From a virus: a stretch of DNA of 29,717 bases. Made by a program: the position numbers and the translations under genes. The stretch is taken from the IMG/VR virus record IMGVR_UViG_3300032288_002284, positions 1 to 29,717 of that record; one strand, given 5' to 3'. The notes beneath the pieces were generated by a model, which saw only the letters and a list, made by a program, of their open reading frames with translations, had not been told where the DNA came from and did no database searches. Shown here piece after piece: positions 7,243-13,076 of the stretch (its first letter is position 1; the number at the start of each line of letters is the position of its first letter).

Positions 7243-8337
7243 TTAGCTTTTCTCCATCGGCATGATGACATAAGTTGCCAAACCCCAGGTAAACACCACT
7301 GGAGATTTTGGATTCTTTATGACCATCTCAATCATTTCGTCTTTAGGCAATCGACCGACCCAGTCGGCAACGAATCGATGATCAACTGTCAGCTTGAGCG
7401 ATCCGGTAAACGTGATCGGCAGGTTAACCTCAGACTCACCAATCTCAGCAGTCCTAGCAGCAATCCCGCAGTTGTCATGCGCAAAGTAAAACACGACGCC
7501 ATTTGAATCTGGACTGGTTACAATCGCAGCTTGCTTAACGGCCTGGCTGAAATCACCAGCGTTTAGCTCAATCCGCTCGCAGTTTGCTTGGTTTGGAATC
7601 ACGCTTCTCCAGACTGGATATTTACCCTCGATCAATTGGCTTTTGATCGTGATCCCACCGACCTGAAAACTAATCGCATTTTTGGTTGCTCGAATCTTGC
7701 ATGGATCGATTGATCCGGTCAAAGTCTTTGCAACTAACGCCAGGGGTTTGCAAGGCACAATCGATGCCGATGCTTCTGGGTTTGGAGTTTCCTCTGACAA
7801 TGGGACAACCACGCTGGAAAGCCTTCGGCCATCGGTCGCAACCACGTTGACCTCATCGGCACTGATGTCAACCAAGACCCCGTTGAGCTGAAACCTGGTT
7901 GCATTGGAATCGACCGCAAATGTCGTCAATGAGAGTGCCGTTAGCAGATCTTGAGCATGCACCATGACATCGTCGCCATCAATGCTGTCGATGTCTGGAA
8001 ACACCGATGGATCCTCTGTCGGCAGCGTGTACTGGCCCTCAGCGGTTGAAAACACAATCCCCTTCTTTTGAGCCTCCAGCGTGATTGAGTCTCCTCGGCT
8101 TTCCTTGAAGATTGCAACTGTCCGCTTTGGATCAAGCAGCACGATTCCCGCCGATCTGCTCTCTACGGCATCGCCACAGTCCACCGTGATCGATGTCTCG
8201 CCATCAGTCGCTTCTAGTTGCGCGGTATGAGCGACGAACCGAACCTTGCCGTAGAGATCCTTGGCCCTGGAGCTGGCGACCGACGCGGCTAGCTCTAGGC
8301 ACTCCAAAAACGGCTTTCTTTGCAATGTGACTTTCAC
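7243..8337 (-). CDS. dnaN: DNA polymerase III beta subunit (sliding clamp)
   Basis: 364 residues, the normal length of bacterial beta clamps (about 366). GTG start at 8337 behind AGAGG with a 6-base spacer. The three repeated clamp domains are visible: an opening MKVTLQRKPFLECLELAASV, a middle domain with TRFQLNGVLVDI and VVATDGRRLSSV (the classic ATDGHRL-type motif), and a C-terminal domain ending TYVIMPMEKS, resembling the YLLMPMRL ending that forms the hydrophobic pocket for partner peptides. It would encircle DNA as a dimer and tether a polymerase or other partners. No polymerase is encoded in this window, so it probably works with the host enzyme or with one outside the window. Confidence 0.95.
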   Translation of the reverse strand: MKVTLQRKPFLECLELAASVASSRAKDLYGKVRFVAHTAQLEATDGETSITVDCGDAVESRSAGIVLLDPKRTVAIFKESRGDSITLEAQKKGIVFSTAEGQYTLPTEDPSVFPDIDSIDGDDVMVHAQDLLTALSLTTFAVDSNATRFQLNGVLVDISADEVNVVATDGRRLSSVVVPLSEETPNPEASASIVPCKPLALVAKTLTGSIDPCKIRATKNAISFQVGGITIKSQLIEGKYPVWRSVIPNQANCERIELNAGDFSQAVKQAAIVTSPDSNGVVFYFAHDNCGIAARTAEIGESEVNLPITFTGSLKLTVDHRFVADWVGRLPKDEMIEMVIKNPKSPVVFTWGLATYVIMPMEKS

Positions 8338-8422
8338 TTTTAACCTCTTGAATATAATAAAAACTTTTTGACTGATCGGCCCGACACCCCGCCAAGCACA
8401 AGATCAACAATACGATTCTCAC
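8204..8422 (-). CDS. Possible small lipoprotein, 72 aa, overlapping dnaN
   Basis: GTG at 8422 overlaps the previous stop as GTGA, with GGTG eight bases upstream. The N-terminus is a compact lipoprotein signal: one Arg, a hydrophobic run, and the lipobox LAGC at residues 11-14. Mature protein from Cys14 is polar. The reading frame runs 134 bases into dnaN, where its composition becomes Arg/Ser-rich and is set by the dnaN frame. A lipoprotein made early could modify the host envelope, for example superinfection exclusion. The perfect lipobox and coupled start argue for a real gene; the long overlap argues against. Confidence 0.4.
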   Translation of the reverse strand: MRIVLLILCLAGCRADQSKSFYYIQEVKSESHIAKKAVFGVPRASRVGRQLQGQGSLRQGSVRRSYRATRSD

Positions 8423-8775
8423 TGGTTCACCAGATCGGTAAACTTGGCTTTGATCTGATCATAGCTCATGCCTCGCTTAGCCAGCTCGTCAACCACGCTT
8501 GTTGCCAGGATGTTCGCATCCTGCTTCCTGTCGGCAATCATGTCAAAGGTTGTGTGAGCGTAGATGCTGAATCTTGGCTTTTCAGGATCGGCAGCTCTGA
8601 GCATGGTTGAGGCAAAGGTTGTCTCAAACTCGATGCCAAGCAGCTCTTCAAGCTGATGAACATCGTGCCAATCCTTGAGGCCTAGAAACGAGATCATGAT
8701 ATTGGCTCGATCATGCATTGCCTCTGGCATTGCCTCGATCTTCGTAAGCACATCAAACACATCGGGAAAACTCAT
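8419..8775 (-). CDS. Hypothetical helical protein, 118 aa
   Basis: ATG at 8775 has GGAGG with an 8-base spacer, so I prefer it to the upstream in-frame codon at 8808. The product is mostly helical, with an acidic start (FPDVFDVLTKIEAMPEA) and a helical end (SYDQIKAKFTDLVNQ). No recognised domain. It lies between a tRNA-like gene and the possible lipoprotein/clamp pair. Its leader shares the TTTGTTTC...TTGGAGG layout with the leader of the Sak4 gene, hinting at similar translation control. Confidence 0.65.
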   Translation of the reverse strand: MSFPDVFDVLTKIEAMPEAMHDRANIMISFLGLKDWHDVHQLEELLGIEFETTFASTMLRAADPEKPRFSIYAHTTFDMIADRKQDANILATSVVDELAKRGMSYDQIKAKFTDLVNQ

Positions 8776-8813
8776 CTTAAAACCCTCCAAAGTAAGCGAA
8801 ACAAACAAACAAA

Positions 8814-8887
8814 AGGATCGTGCAGGAGTCGAACCCGCGTTTCACGGCGTCACGCCATGCGTCCTAGTCCACTAGACGACCGATCCT
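8814..8887 (-). tRNA. tRNA-like gene with an abnormal anticodon arm
   Basis: The minus strand shows a 7-bp acceptor stem (8887-8881 with 8820-8814), a D-arm very like those of Glu/Asp tRNAs (CGTC, loop with TAGTGGACTAG, GACG) and a T-arm GCGGG-TTCGACT-CCTGC. The anticodon arm is odd: the best 5-bp stem (CATGG/CCGTG) leaves a loop CGTGACG, which lacks the normal T at position 33 and would place TGA at the anticodon; an alternative stem gives only a 5-base loop. CCA is not encoded and the discriminator base is T. It may be a degenerate tRNA or a tRNA-like element. The identity is left open. Confidence 0.6.
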
Positions 8888-8892
8888 GAGCA

Positions 8893-9561
8893 TTACTGGT
8901 CGACCGAGATTCTGACTGGTCTTGCGTATTGCTGGTAAGGAACCGTTGCGCCAATAATTGTTACATCGTAGACGTCAACGTATGTCGAATTATTGATGCC
9001 TGTTTGCGCACCGATGATCGTGCAATCGAGAACTTCTCCGATGCAGTTTGTGTCGGCAGTTGCCGAGACGCTGCCAATAAACTGCAAGGCTGTCGTTGGC
9101 AATCCTCTCGCGTTTATCGATGGCATGGAGAAGGTGCAATTGTGGAAAATCGCGTCGACATTCCACAATTTTATGCCAGGCGCGTTACCCGAACCGATGC
9201 CTTGCATACCTTCAAAGTCAGTGCAAGCAACTCGCAACACTGGCCGAGTTGTTCGCATAAAGTTCTCAACGCCAGACCACCCCGTACCAATCGGTCTGAC
9301 CCTGATCCTTTGCGTCTCTGTACCTAGAAAGTAGATCTTCGCAGTTGAGTAAATCGCAAACCTCGTCGAGCCTCCCGTCACCAACTCAACTCCTGCCTCC
9401 ACGTTGAGCGTACCGTAAACCGACAAACTGTTGATGTACACAGGACTTTCAGCCTTCGTGATCGTTCTCACTGTATTGACAGGCACGTTGATGTTTTGCC
9501 AAGTCTGCGCCTGCGAAACACCAGCCAACAGTAGAACCAACAAAATAGCAATCGTTCTCAT
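8893..9561 (-). CDS. Secreted beta-helix-like protein, 222 aa
   Basis: ATG at 9561 has AAGGGG with a 7-base spacer. Residues 1-18 form a classic Sec signal peptide: MRT, a run of Ile/Leu/Val, then AGVSQA with probable cleavage before QTW. The mature part consists of short repeated strands with turns (INSLSVYGTLNVEAG, FHNCTFSM, VLDCTIIGAQTGINN, VYDVTIIGATVP), the look of a right-handed parallel beta-helix. Secreted phage proteins encoded among early genes, away from the tail genes, are usually accessory 'moron' functions; exported from the infected host it could coat or modify the cell surface. It is bracketed by two tRNA-like genes, which fits lateral acquisition. Exact role unknown. Confidence 0.75.
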   Translation of the reverse strand: MRTIAILLVLLLAGVSQAQTWQNINVPVNTVRTITKAESPVYINSLSVYGTLNVEAGVELVTGGSTRFAIYSTAKIYFLGTETQRIRVRPIGTGWSGVENFMRTTRPVLRVACTDFEGMQGIGSGNAPGIKLWNVDAIFHNCTFSMPSINARGLPTTALQFIGSVSATADTNCIGEVLDCTIIGAQTGINNSTYVDVYDVTIIGATVPYQQYARPVRISVDQ

Positions 9562-9602
9562 CGTAAACCCCTTCAAAACTAAAAACTAAAAACCGACACA
9601 AG

Positions 9603-9676
9603 ATCCCCTGGCAGGAGTTGAACCTGCAACTGCACTTTAGAAGGGTGCTGCTTTGCCTGGATTAAGCTACAGAGGA
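9603..9676 (-). tRNA. tRNA-Arg(TCT) candidate
   Basis: Minus strand cloverleaf: acceptor TCCTCTG (9676-9670) with CAGGGGA (9610-9604), seven pairs including one G-T; T8, A9; D-stem GCTT/AAGC; anticodon stem GCAC/GTGC plus a C-A mismatch closing the loop CTTCTAA with anticodon TCT; T-arm GCAGG-TTCAACT-CCTGC. CCA is not encoded; the T discriminator is unusual for arginine. It would read AGA/AGG codons. Phages commonly carry this tRNA when those codons are rare in the host. Confidence 0.75.
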
Positions 9677-9682
9677 AACCAC

Positions 9683-9748
9683 CTACAAATCGTACAAGCT
9701 GTAAACCAGCCAGCACGCTGAAATCACAATGAACCACAGCTCTACCAC
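9683..9748 (-). CDS. Doubtful 21-aa membrane peptide
   Basis: A GTG at 9748 overlaps the end of the DUF669 gene and opens a 21-codon frame whose product (MVELWFIVISACWLV then YSLYDL) is almost wholly hydrophobic, like a single membrane helix. The ribosome site is weak (GCGAG). It fills the gap between the DUF669 gene and the tRNA. Length is too short to judge by composition, so treat as a candidate only. Confidence 0.2.
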   Translation of the reverse strand: MVELWFIVISACWLVYSLYDL

Positions 9749-10203
9749 GGCGACTCGCTAACTACCACATCTTGCGGTGCTGGAGGAGTAACGGTTGGCT
9801 GAGTTGTGGCCGGCAGGTAAACCTTGATGTGATTCTCTTCCTTGCCTTTGTAGTCATTGTGCCGAACGCCGACACCCACAACCAAAGTCTTATTGAGAAT
9901 CGCACTAGTGTCCCTGGGACTCTTAACACCAACGGCCTTGCAAATCGATGCAAAGGTCGCTCGAGCAATTGAGCGTGGCTTTTCGTTGGAGTGCCACAAG
10001 TTCAGCGACTCCCACAGCAGCCGGCCCTTGAATTGCCCATCAGCGATCTGCACCGTCAATTGAACGTACCGATCTCCTTTGCTACTGATCTTTTCCTCGT
10101 CTTGAATGATCTGAGCTTGATAGTTGCCAGGAGGCATCGGCGCATAATCACCGCCCCTTGGTGCTTCGTAAAACTCATCTGCATTGAAATCAATGTTTGG
10201 CAT
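9742..10203 (-). CDS. DUF669 single-stranded DNA-binding-like protein
   Basis: 153 residues from the ATG at 10203, preceded by AGGAGG with a 9-base spacer. The N-terminal pattern (NIDFNADEFYEAP, then MPPGNYQAQIIQDEEK and GDRYVQLTVQIADGQFKGR) and the middle LNLWHSNEKPRSIARATFASICKAVG match the DUF669 family found beside phage recombinases. The fold is expected to be an OB-like ssDNA binder. The C-terminus is a proline-rich linker followed by a short acidic-hydrophobic tip, SESPW, reminiscent of the partner-binding tail of SSB proteins. It lies 17 bases after the Sak4-type ATPase gene, the usual arrangement, so the two likely act together in single-strand annealing or strand exchange. Confidence 0.82.
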   Translation of the reverse strand: MPNIDFNADEFYEAPRGGDYAPMPPGNYQAQIIQDEEKISSKGDRYVQLTVQIADGQFKGRLLWESLNLWHSNEKPRSIARATFASICKAVGVKSPRDTSAILNKTLVVGVGVRHNDYKGKEENHIKVYLPATTQPTVTPPAPQDVVVSESPW

Positions 10204-10220
10204 GCTCGCCACCTCCTAAA

Positions 10221-11000
10221 TCAAAACGTGACCGACTCTTCCAACTCTGTCTCTTTGACGCTCACAACGACGCTCGTTGCAGGCTTTACGTCTGGTTTTG
10301 CCATAAATCGCTTAAAAGATTCAATGTTCATCGGCAGCTCGTCAGGCATGCCCAATCGATTCTTGGCCTCGATTGCTTGCATGTTGTTGCAAATGATGAC
10401 ACGTTCGCCCTGGAGAGCAATCGTACGCTTTCCATCGTCAGCTTTTTTAGTCGAACGACTGTAACGGCAGAATAGCACCTCGTCGCACCACTCAGCCACA
10501 CATACTGAGCCTGACTTGTGCAAGCTTGGCCGGTAGTAGTTGTACCCATCACCCTCTGGATCAGCGAAGCGATCAATAGTGGCGTGACAGGTAAACACAA
10601 TGTGCCGACCTTGATTCCACAGGTGGGACAACGCAACAAACACATCTTGCCAATGCTTGGCGAGGGTTTGATAACCTTTGCCGAACCCGATATCCTCAAT
10701 CGTCGCTTTGCCGGCCTTTTGAGCAACGTCATGCATCAAAAGCTTCTCCAGCCAATCGACAGTATCGATGACGATGGTTGCATAGTCGCTCGCCGGCAGC
10801 TCTGCCACCAGATACTGCATGAACTCCTTAGTCGTCCTGATCTGATCGGTATGATCACAATCAAGATCGCGGATTCCATCCTCTAGGTTAAGAAACACTG
10901 GCCGAGGAAACTGAGATGCAAGTGTTGACTTTCCAACGCCTGGCTCCCCGTAAATCAAGATCCTGCGGGCTTTTGCCTGCTTTCCTTTGTGAATAGCCAC
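10221..11000 (-). CDS. Sak4-type RecA-fold ATPase (phage recombinase)
   Basis: 259 residues. I choose the GTG at 11000 because GGAGG lies 8 bases upstream; the in-frame extension to 11048 is a low-complexity TTTGTG tract that would encode a Phe/Val/Cys run. Walker A GEPGVGKST is near residues 17-25 and a Walker B strand TIVIDTVDWLEKLL around 75-90, followed by IVFTCHAT (sensor-like strand). This matches the short RecA-core ATPases called Sak4 or AAA_24, which anneal or pair DNA strands together with an SSB. The DUF669 gene follows directly. C-terminal 50 residues are polar and may be a tail. Confidence 0.85.
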   Translation of the reverse strand: MAIHKGKQAKARRILIYGEPGVGKSTLASQFPRPVFLNLEDGIRDLDCDHTDQIRTTKEFMQYLVAELPASDYATIVIDTVDWLEKLLMHDVAQKAGKATIEDIGFGKGYQTLAKHWQDVFVALSHLWNQGRHIVFTCHATIDRFADPEGDGYNYYRPSLHKSGSVCVAEWCDEVLFCRYSRSTKKADDGKRTIALQGERVIICNNMQAIEAKNRLGMPDELPMNIESFKRFMAKPDVKPATSVVVSVKETELEESVTF

Positions 11001-11021
11001 AATAAAATCCTCCAATAAACA

Positions 11022-11051
11022 GAAACAAACACAAACAAACACAAACACAAA
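11022..11051. repeat. TTTGTG/TTTG simple repeat in the leader of the Sak4 gene
   Basis: On the minus strand, imperfect tandem TTTGTG and TTTG units span about 30 bases between the ParB-like stop and the Sak4 ribosome site. A shorter TTTG run (about 8798-8811) stands at the same place before the 118-aa gene. Slippage-prone tracts in a leader can change spacing or structure. Confidence 0.65.
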
Positions 11052-11058
11052 TCAATTG

Positions 11059-11853
11059 TTAGAAAACGATTGGGAAAGCTTCGTGAGTCGCTCCAACTTT
11101 TCCAAATCGCAGTATTTTTAACTTTTCGTTTTTACGCATAGCATTCCACGTTTTTATCATGATTGCCATGATGTATTGCTGCGAATGTTTATTCCGCTCG
11201 ATGGCGTTTCTCATCAACGCTTCTCTCAAAACGTAAATCGGAGAATCTTCAACCAATCCAACACCCGAAAGCAGTTGTTCAAAAAACACCTCTGCCAACT
11301 CTGGATCCTTTAATCGAAAAAGGTAATTGCAAGCAGCAGCAACAGTGCGGAACACAAGCCCTTTCGTGTGATACAAGCCTGACAATGCCTCTCTTGCCCC
11401 TGGGTATTTTTCAAGAAGCACTAAGATTTGCTGATTGTTGAACTTTGATCTGACACTGATCACATCTCCGGTGAAGTATCGTTCAATCCAGCCAAGTGTA
11501 GCCGCTAGATCCTTGCAGCTCTTTTCTCCAGCGACGTACAGCGTATTAGCCGCAGTTCGTTTGCTTTGTTGGTCAATCGTTGCAAAAACCACCCTCGGCA
11601 AGCCAACAATCAGGATTGTCTTAAATGGTACTCCAGATTTTACGCAAGCCAAAAGACGATGTTGACCATCGAGAACATTACCATCGCTATCAATGCGAAT
11701 CGCATCACCGTTGAACAAAAAACTTCCATCGCTCATCATCCGACTTAATCTTCGAACGTGTTCCACGGCGACATTGCGATTGCCGACATTCTTTTCGAGA
11801 AACTGCTTAGCCATTTCTGGCGTAATCGTGACAATACTGGTTTGCACTTCCAT
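11059..11853 (-). CDS. ParB-N/sulfiredoxin-like domain protein, 264 aa
   Basis: ATG at 11853 follows the stop of a 32-residue gene by six bases, with GGAGAG upstream. Residues 1-95 resemble the ParB N-terminal domain: ITPEMAKQFLEKN, then FNGDAIRIDSDGNVLDGQHRLLAC, in which DGQHRL corresponds to the ParB GERR-type box. The rest is helical with no partition helix-turn-helix that I can see. Proteins with this box in phages are often annotated ParB-like nuclease; ParB-fold domains bind or hydrolyse nucleotides (CTPase) or act on DNA, but the role of this branch is not settled. Sited just upstream of the Sak4/DUF669 pair. Confidence 0.75.
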   Translation of the reverse strand: MEVQTSIVTITPEMAKQFLEKNVGNRNVAVEHVRRLSRMMSDGSFLFNGDAIRIDSDGNVLDGQHRLLACVKSGVPFKTILIVGLPRVVFATIDQQSKRTAANTLYVAGEKSCKDLAATLGWIERYFTGDVISVRSKFNNQQILVLLEKYPGAREALSGLYHTKGLVFRTVAAACNYLFRLKDPELAEVFFEQLLSGVGLVEDSPIYVLREALMRNAIERNKHSQQYIMAIMIKTWNAMRKNEKLKILRFGKVGATHEAFPIVF

Positions 11854-11859
11854 TTTAAA

Positions 11860-11958
11860 TCACTCTCCACTTTCGATTCCACAGAACAAAATCAAACCAA
11901 CTCCAAGCGGGATACCGACGAGGATCCCGCTGCCGAAAATGATCAGATCACTCCACAC
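11860..11958 (-). CDS. Single-membrane-segment peptide, 32 aa
   Basis: A short frame starting at GTG 11958 with GGAGG nine bases upstream, better than many longer genes here, and overlapping the upstream stop by 11 bases. The product begins MWSDLIIFGSGILVG, continues through a Gly/Leu/Val-rich hydrophobic stretch of about 20 residues and ends FCGIESGE. That is one transmembrane helix with a short acidic tail. The next gene starts six bases after its stop. Possible roles include a small holin-like or membrane-anchoring peptide; nothing further can be said. Confidence 0.55.
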   Translation of the reverse strand: MWSDLIIFGSGILVGIPLGVGLILFCGIESGE

Positions 11959-12142
11959 CTTGGCAGTCCTCCACGATGCGAAAGCCAATGTCCCAACCAG
12001 CATCGATCATGCGACTTTCACGCTTTTCGTAGAAGTTGCAAATCGTGTCAGCACCCCAATCACAAGGCACTTCAAACTGGCCGAGCTCCATGCGTGACAT
12101 GGTCGTTAGCCGAACCAAAAACACTTCAATCAATCGATTCAT
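11948..12142 (-). CDS. Hypothetical protein, 64 aa
   Basis: ATG at 12142 is preceded by TAGGTG and lies seven bases after the CsrA-like stop. The 64-residue product, with ELGQFEVPCDWGADTICNFYEK and RMIDAGWDIGFRIVEDC, resembles no family I know. An internal ATG at codon 15 is an alternative start. It overlaps the 32-residue membrane peptide gene by 11 bases, implying coupled translation. Confidence 0.6.
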   Translation of the reverse strand: MNRLIEVFLVRLTTMSRMELGQFEVPCDWGADTICNFYEKRESRMIDAGWDIGFRIVEDCQGVE

Positions 12143-12149
12143 CTTGCAC

Positions 12150-12548
12150 CTAGCCCAGTGTCCAAAAAGAATGCATGTCGTTGAGGCTAACGCAGATGTC
12201 GCCTGGCTCGAGCGTCAAGCCATTGTTGTACGCCACAGCAATTACGGCATCTTCAAGCTTGGTATAATCATGAGCTCCGATCATGTCGTAGTGCTTGATC
12301 AGAGGCTCAGAGATGCCATTAACCTTGCAGTACCATCGATCTTTTTTCGAGCAGTAATAAACATCGATCTTCTCGATTGGCTTAGCAGCGAGCTCTCCGC
12401 GAATGATCTTGACATGCTCTGGTGCAGTGATTTGTAGCTTGCACTGCTTGCCTCTTCCCGATGACACATGCACAGTCACGCATGCGTCACCGATCCACAC
12501 TTGCTGCCCGTCTTTGCGAGCGATCATCAAATTACCAGCGTTCATCAT
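12150..12548 (-). CDS. csrA: CsrA-like RNA-binding regulator with C-terminal extension, 132 aa
   Basis: ATG at 12548 (or 12545) with AAAGGA just upstream. Residues 6-55 align with CsrA/RsmA: NLMIARKDGQQVWIGD matches the opening strands with the IGD turn; VTVHV, then KQCKLQITAPEHVKIIRGEL matches the RLGI-AP-V-HREE segment, including the arginine (CsrA R44 position) that binds GGA in RNA. CsrA is normally about 60 residues; here about 75 more follow, of unknown fold, with DRWYCKVNG and HDYTKLEDAVIAV. CsrA dimers block ribosome sites or alter mRNA stability, so the phage could seize host carbon-storage/motility control or regulate its own GGA-rich leaders. It heads the early minus-strand operon. 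Confidence 0.75.
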   Translation of the reverse strand: MMNAGNLMIARKDGQQVWIGDACVTVHVSSGRGKQCKLQITAPEHVKIIRGELAAKPIEKIDVYYCSKKDRWYCKVNGISEPLIKHYDMIGAHDYTKLEDAVIAVAYNNGLTLEPGDICVSLNDMHSFWTLG

Positions 12549-12591
12549 CAATTCCTTTGTTTGAGTTGCCTAACTTTGGCGTGAGTGCTAT

Positions 12592-12620
12592 TTTGTATCG
12601 ACACGAAAACGCGGTTGCAA
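12592..12620 (-). promoter_or_regulatory. Weak candidate promoter for the early leftward operon
   Basis: Minus-strand TTGCAA (12620-12615) and TACAAA (12597-12592) are separated by exactly 17 bases, each with four consensus bases, about 45 bases upstream of the CsrA-like start. This is the divergent gap where an early promoter is expected, but the match is modest. Confidence 0.3.
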
Positions 12621-12653
12621 TAGGGCAGCCGCAAATTGTAGCTACTTTTTCCA

Positions 12654-12663
12654 AAAATATTTT
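12654..12663. promoter_or_regulatory. AAAATATTTT palindrome in the divergent intergenic gap
   Basis: A perfect 10-bp AT palindrome lies 13 bases upstream of the plus-strand ATG at 12677; another palindrome, GTAGCTAC, is at 12638-12645. Either could be an operator for a small dimeric regulator such as the gene they precede. Confidence 0.35.
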
Positions 12664-12676
12664 CAGGGATCAAAAG

Positions 12677-12880
12677 ATGTCAAAGGCAGGGATTTTGCCA
12701 CGAAAAGACTACGGAAAGCCTCGATGCCTGGCCCGATTGACCGACGATGAACACCAAGCAATCTTGTCGGCCGTCAAGAAATCTGGCCTGTCTGTCCGCA
12801 AATGGTTGCTTGCTAAGGCTGACGAGTATAACCAAGCCTCGTCAAAGCCCTTGCCAAAGAAGTCGCGGTCGAATCAATAG
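12677..12880 (+). CDS. Only plus-strand gene: small ribbon-helix-helix-like regulator, 67 aa
   Basis: ATG at 12677 with AGGG about 9 bases upstream; the frame is open further left but that part runs over the CsrA-like gene. The 67-residue product has CLARLTDDEHQAILSAVKKSGLSVRKWLL, the strand-helix-turn-helix pattern of ribbon-helix-helix or MobC-like DNA-binding proteins, and a basic tail KPLPKKSRSNQ. It diverges from the CsrA-like early operon and converges with the metallopeptidase-like gene, overlapping it by 68 bases. Sitting alone at the boundary between early and late arms, a switch regulator is the obvious guess. Confidence 0.65.
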   Translation: MSKAGILPRKDYGKPRCLARLTDDEHQAILSAVKKSGLSVRKWLLAKADEYNQASSKPLPKKSRSNQ

Positions 12881-13076
12881 CATCTTCTGCAATGTCTGGC
12901 ATGGCAGCATGCAGGATTTCATGGCATATCGTGTCTAGCTCCAGCTCGCCCTTAACTCGCTTTGATGTGCTGATCGTGATGGTTCTGGATGCCCAATCGC
13001 ACAATCCAAGCGTTGATCTTGGAAGCTTGCTCCAGACGATCTGCCAGTACTGGCCGCGAATCTTGAAACGCATCAC
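12813..13076 (-). CDS. Small HExxH metallopeptidase-like protein, 87 aa
   Basis: Start overlaps the phosphoesterase stop as ATGA (13073-13076). The 87-residue protein carries CHEILHAAMPD around residues 51-61, the HExxH zinc-site core of SprT-like and related minimal metallopeptidases, preceded by the strand ASRTITIS typical of such phage proteins (product of a strand before the active-site helix). Only one domain fits this length. Its substrate is unknown; phage versions are common near tail or lysis genes. Its 3' end is overlapped by the plus-strand regulator gene. Confidence 0.72.
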   Translation of the reverse strand: MMRFKIRGQYWQIVWSKLPRSTLGLCDWASRTITISTSKRVKGELELDTICHEILHAAMPDIAEDAIDSTATSLARALTRLGYTRQP

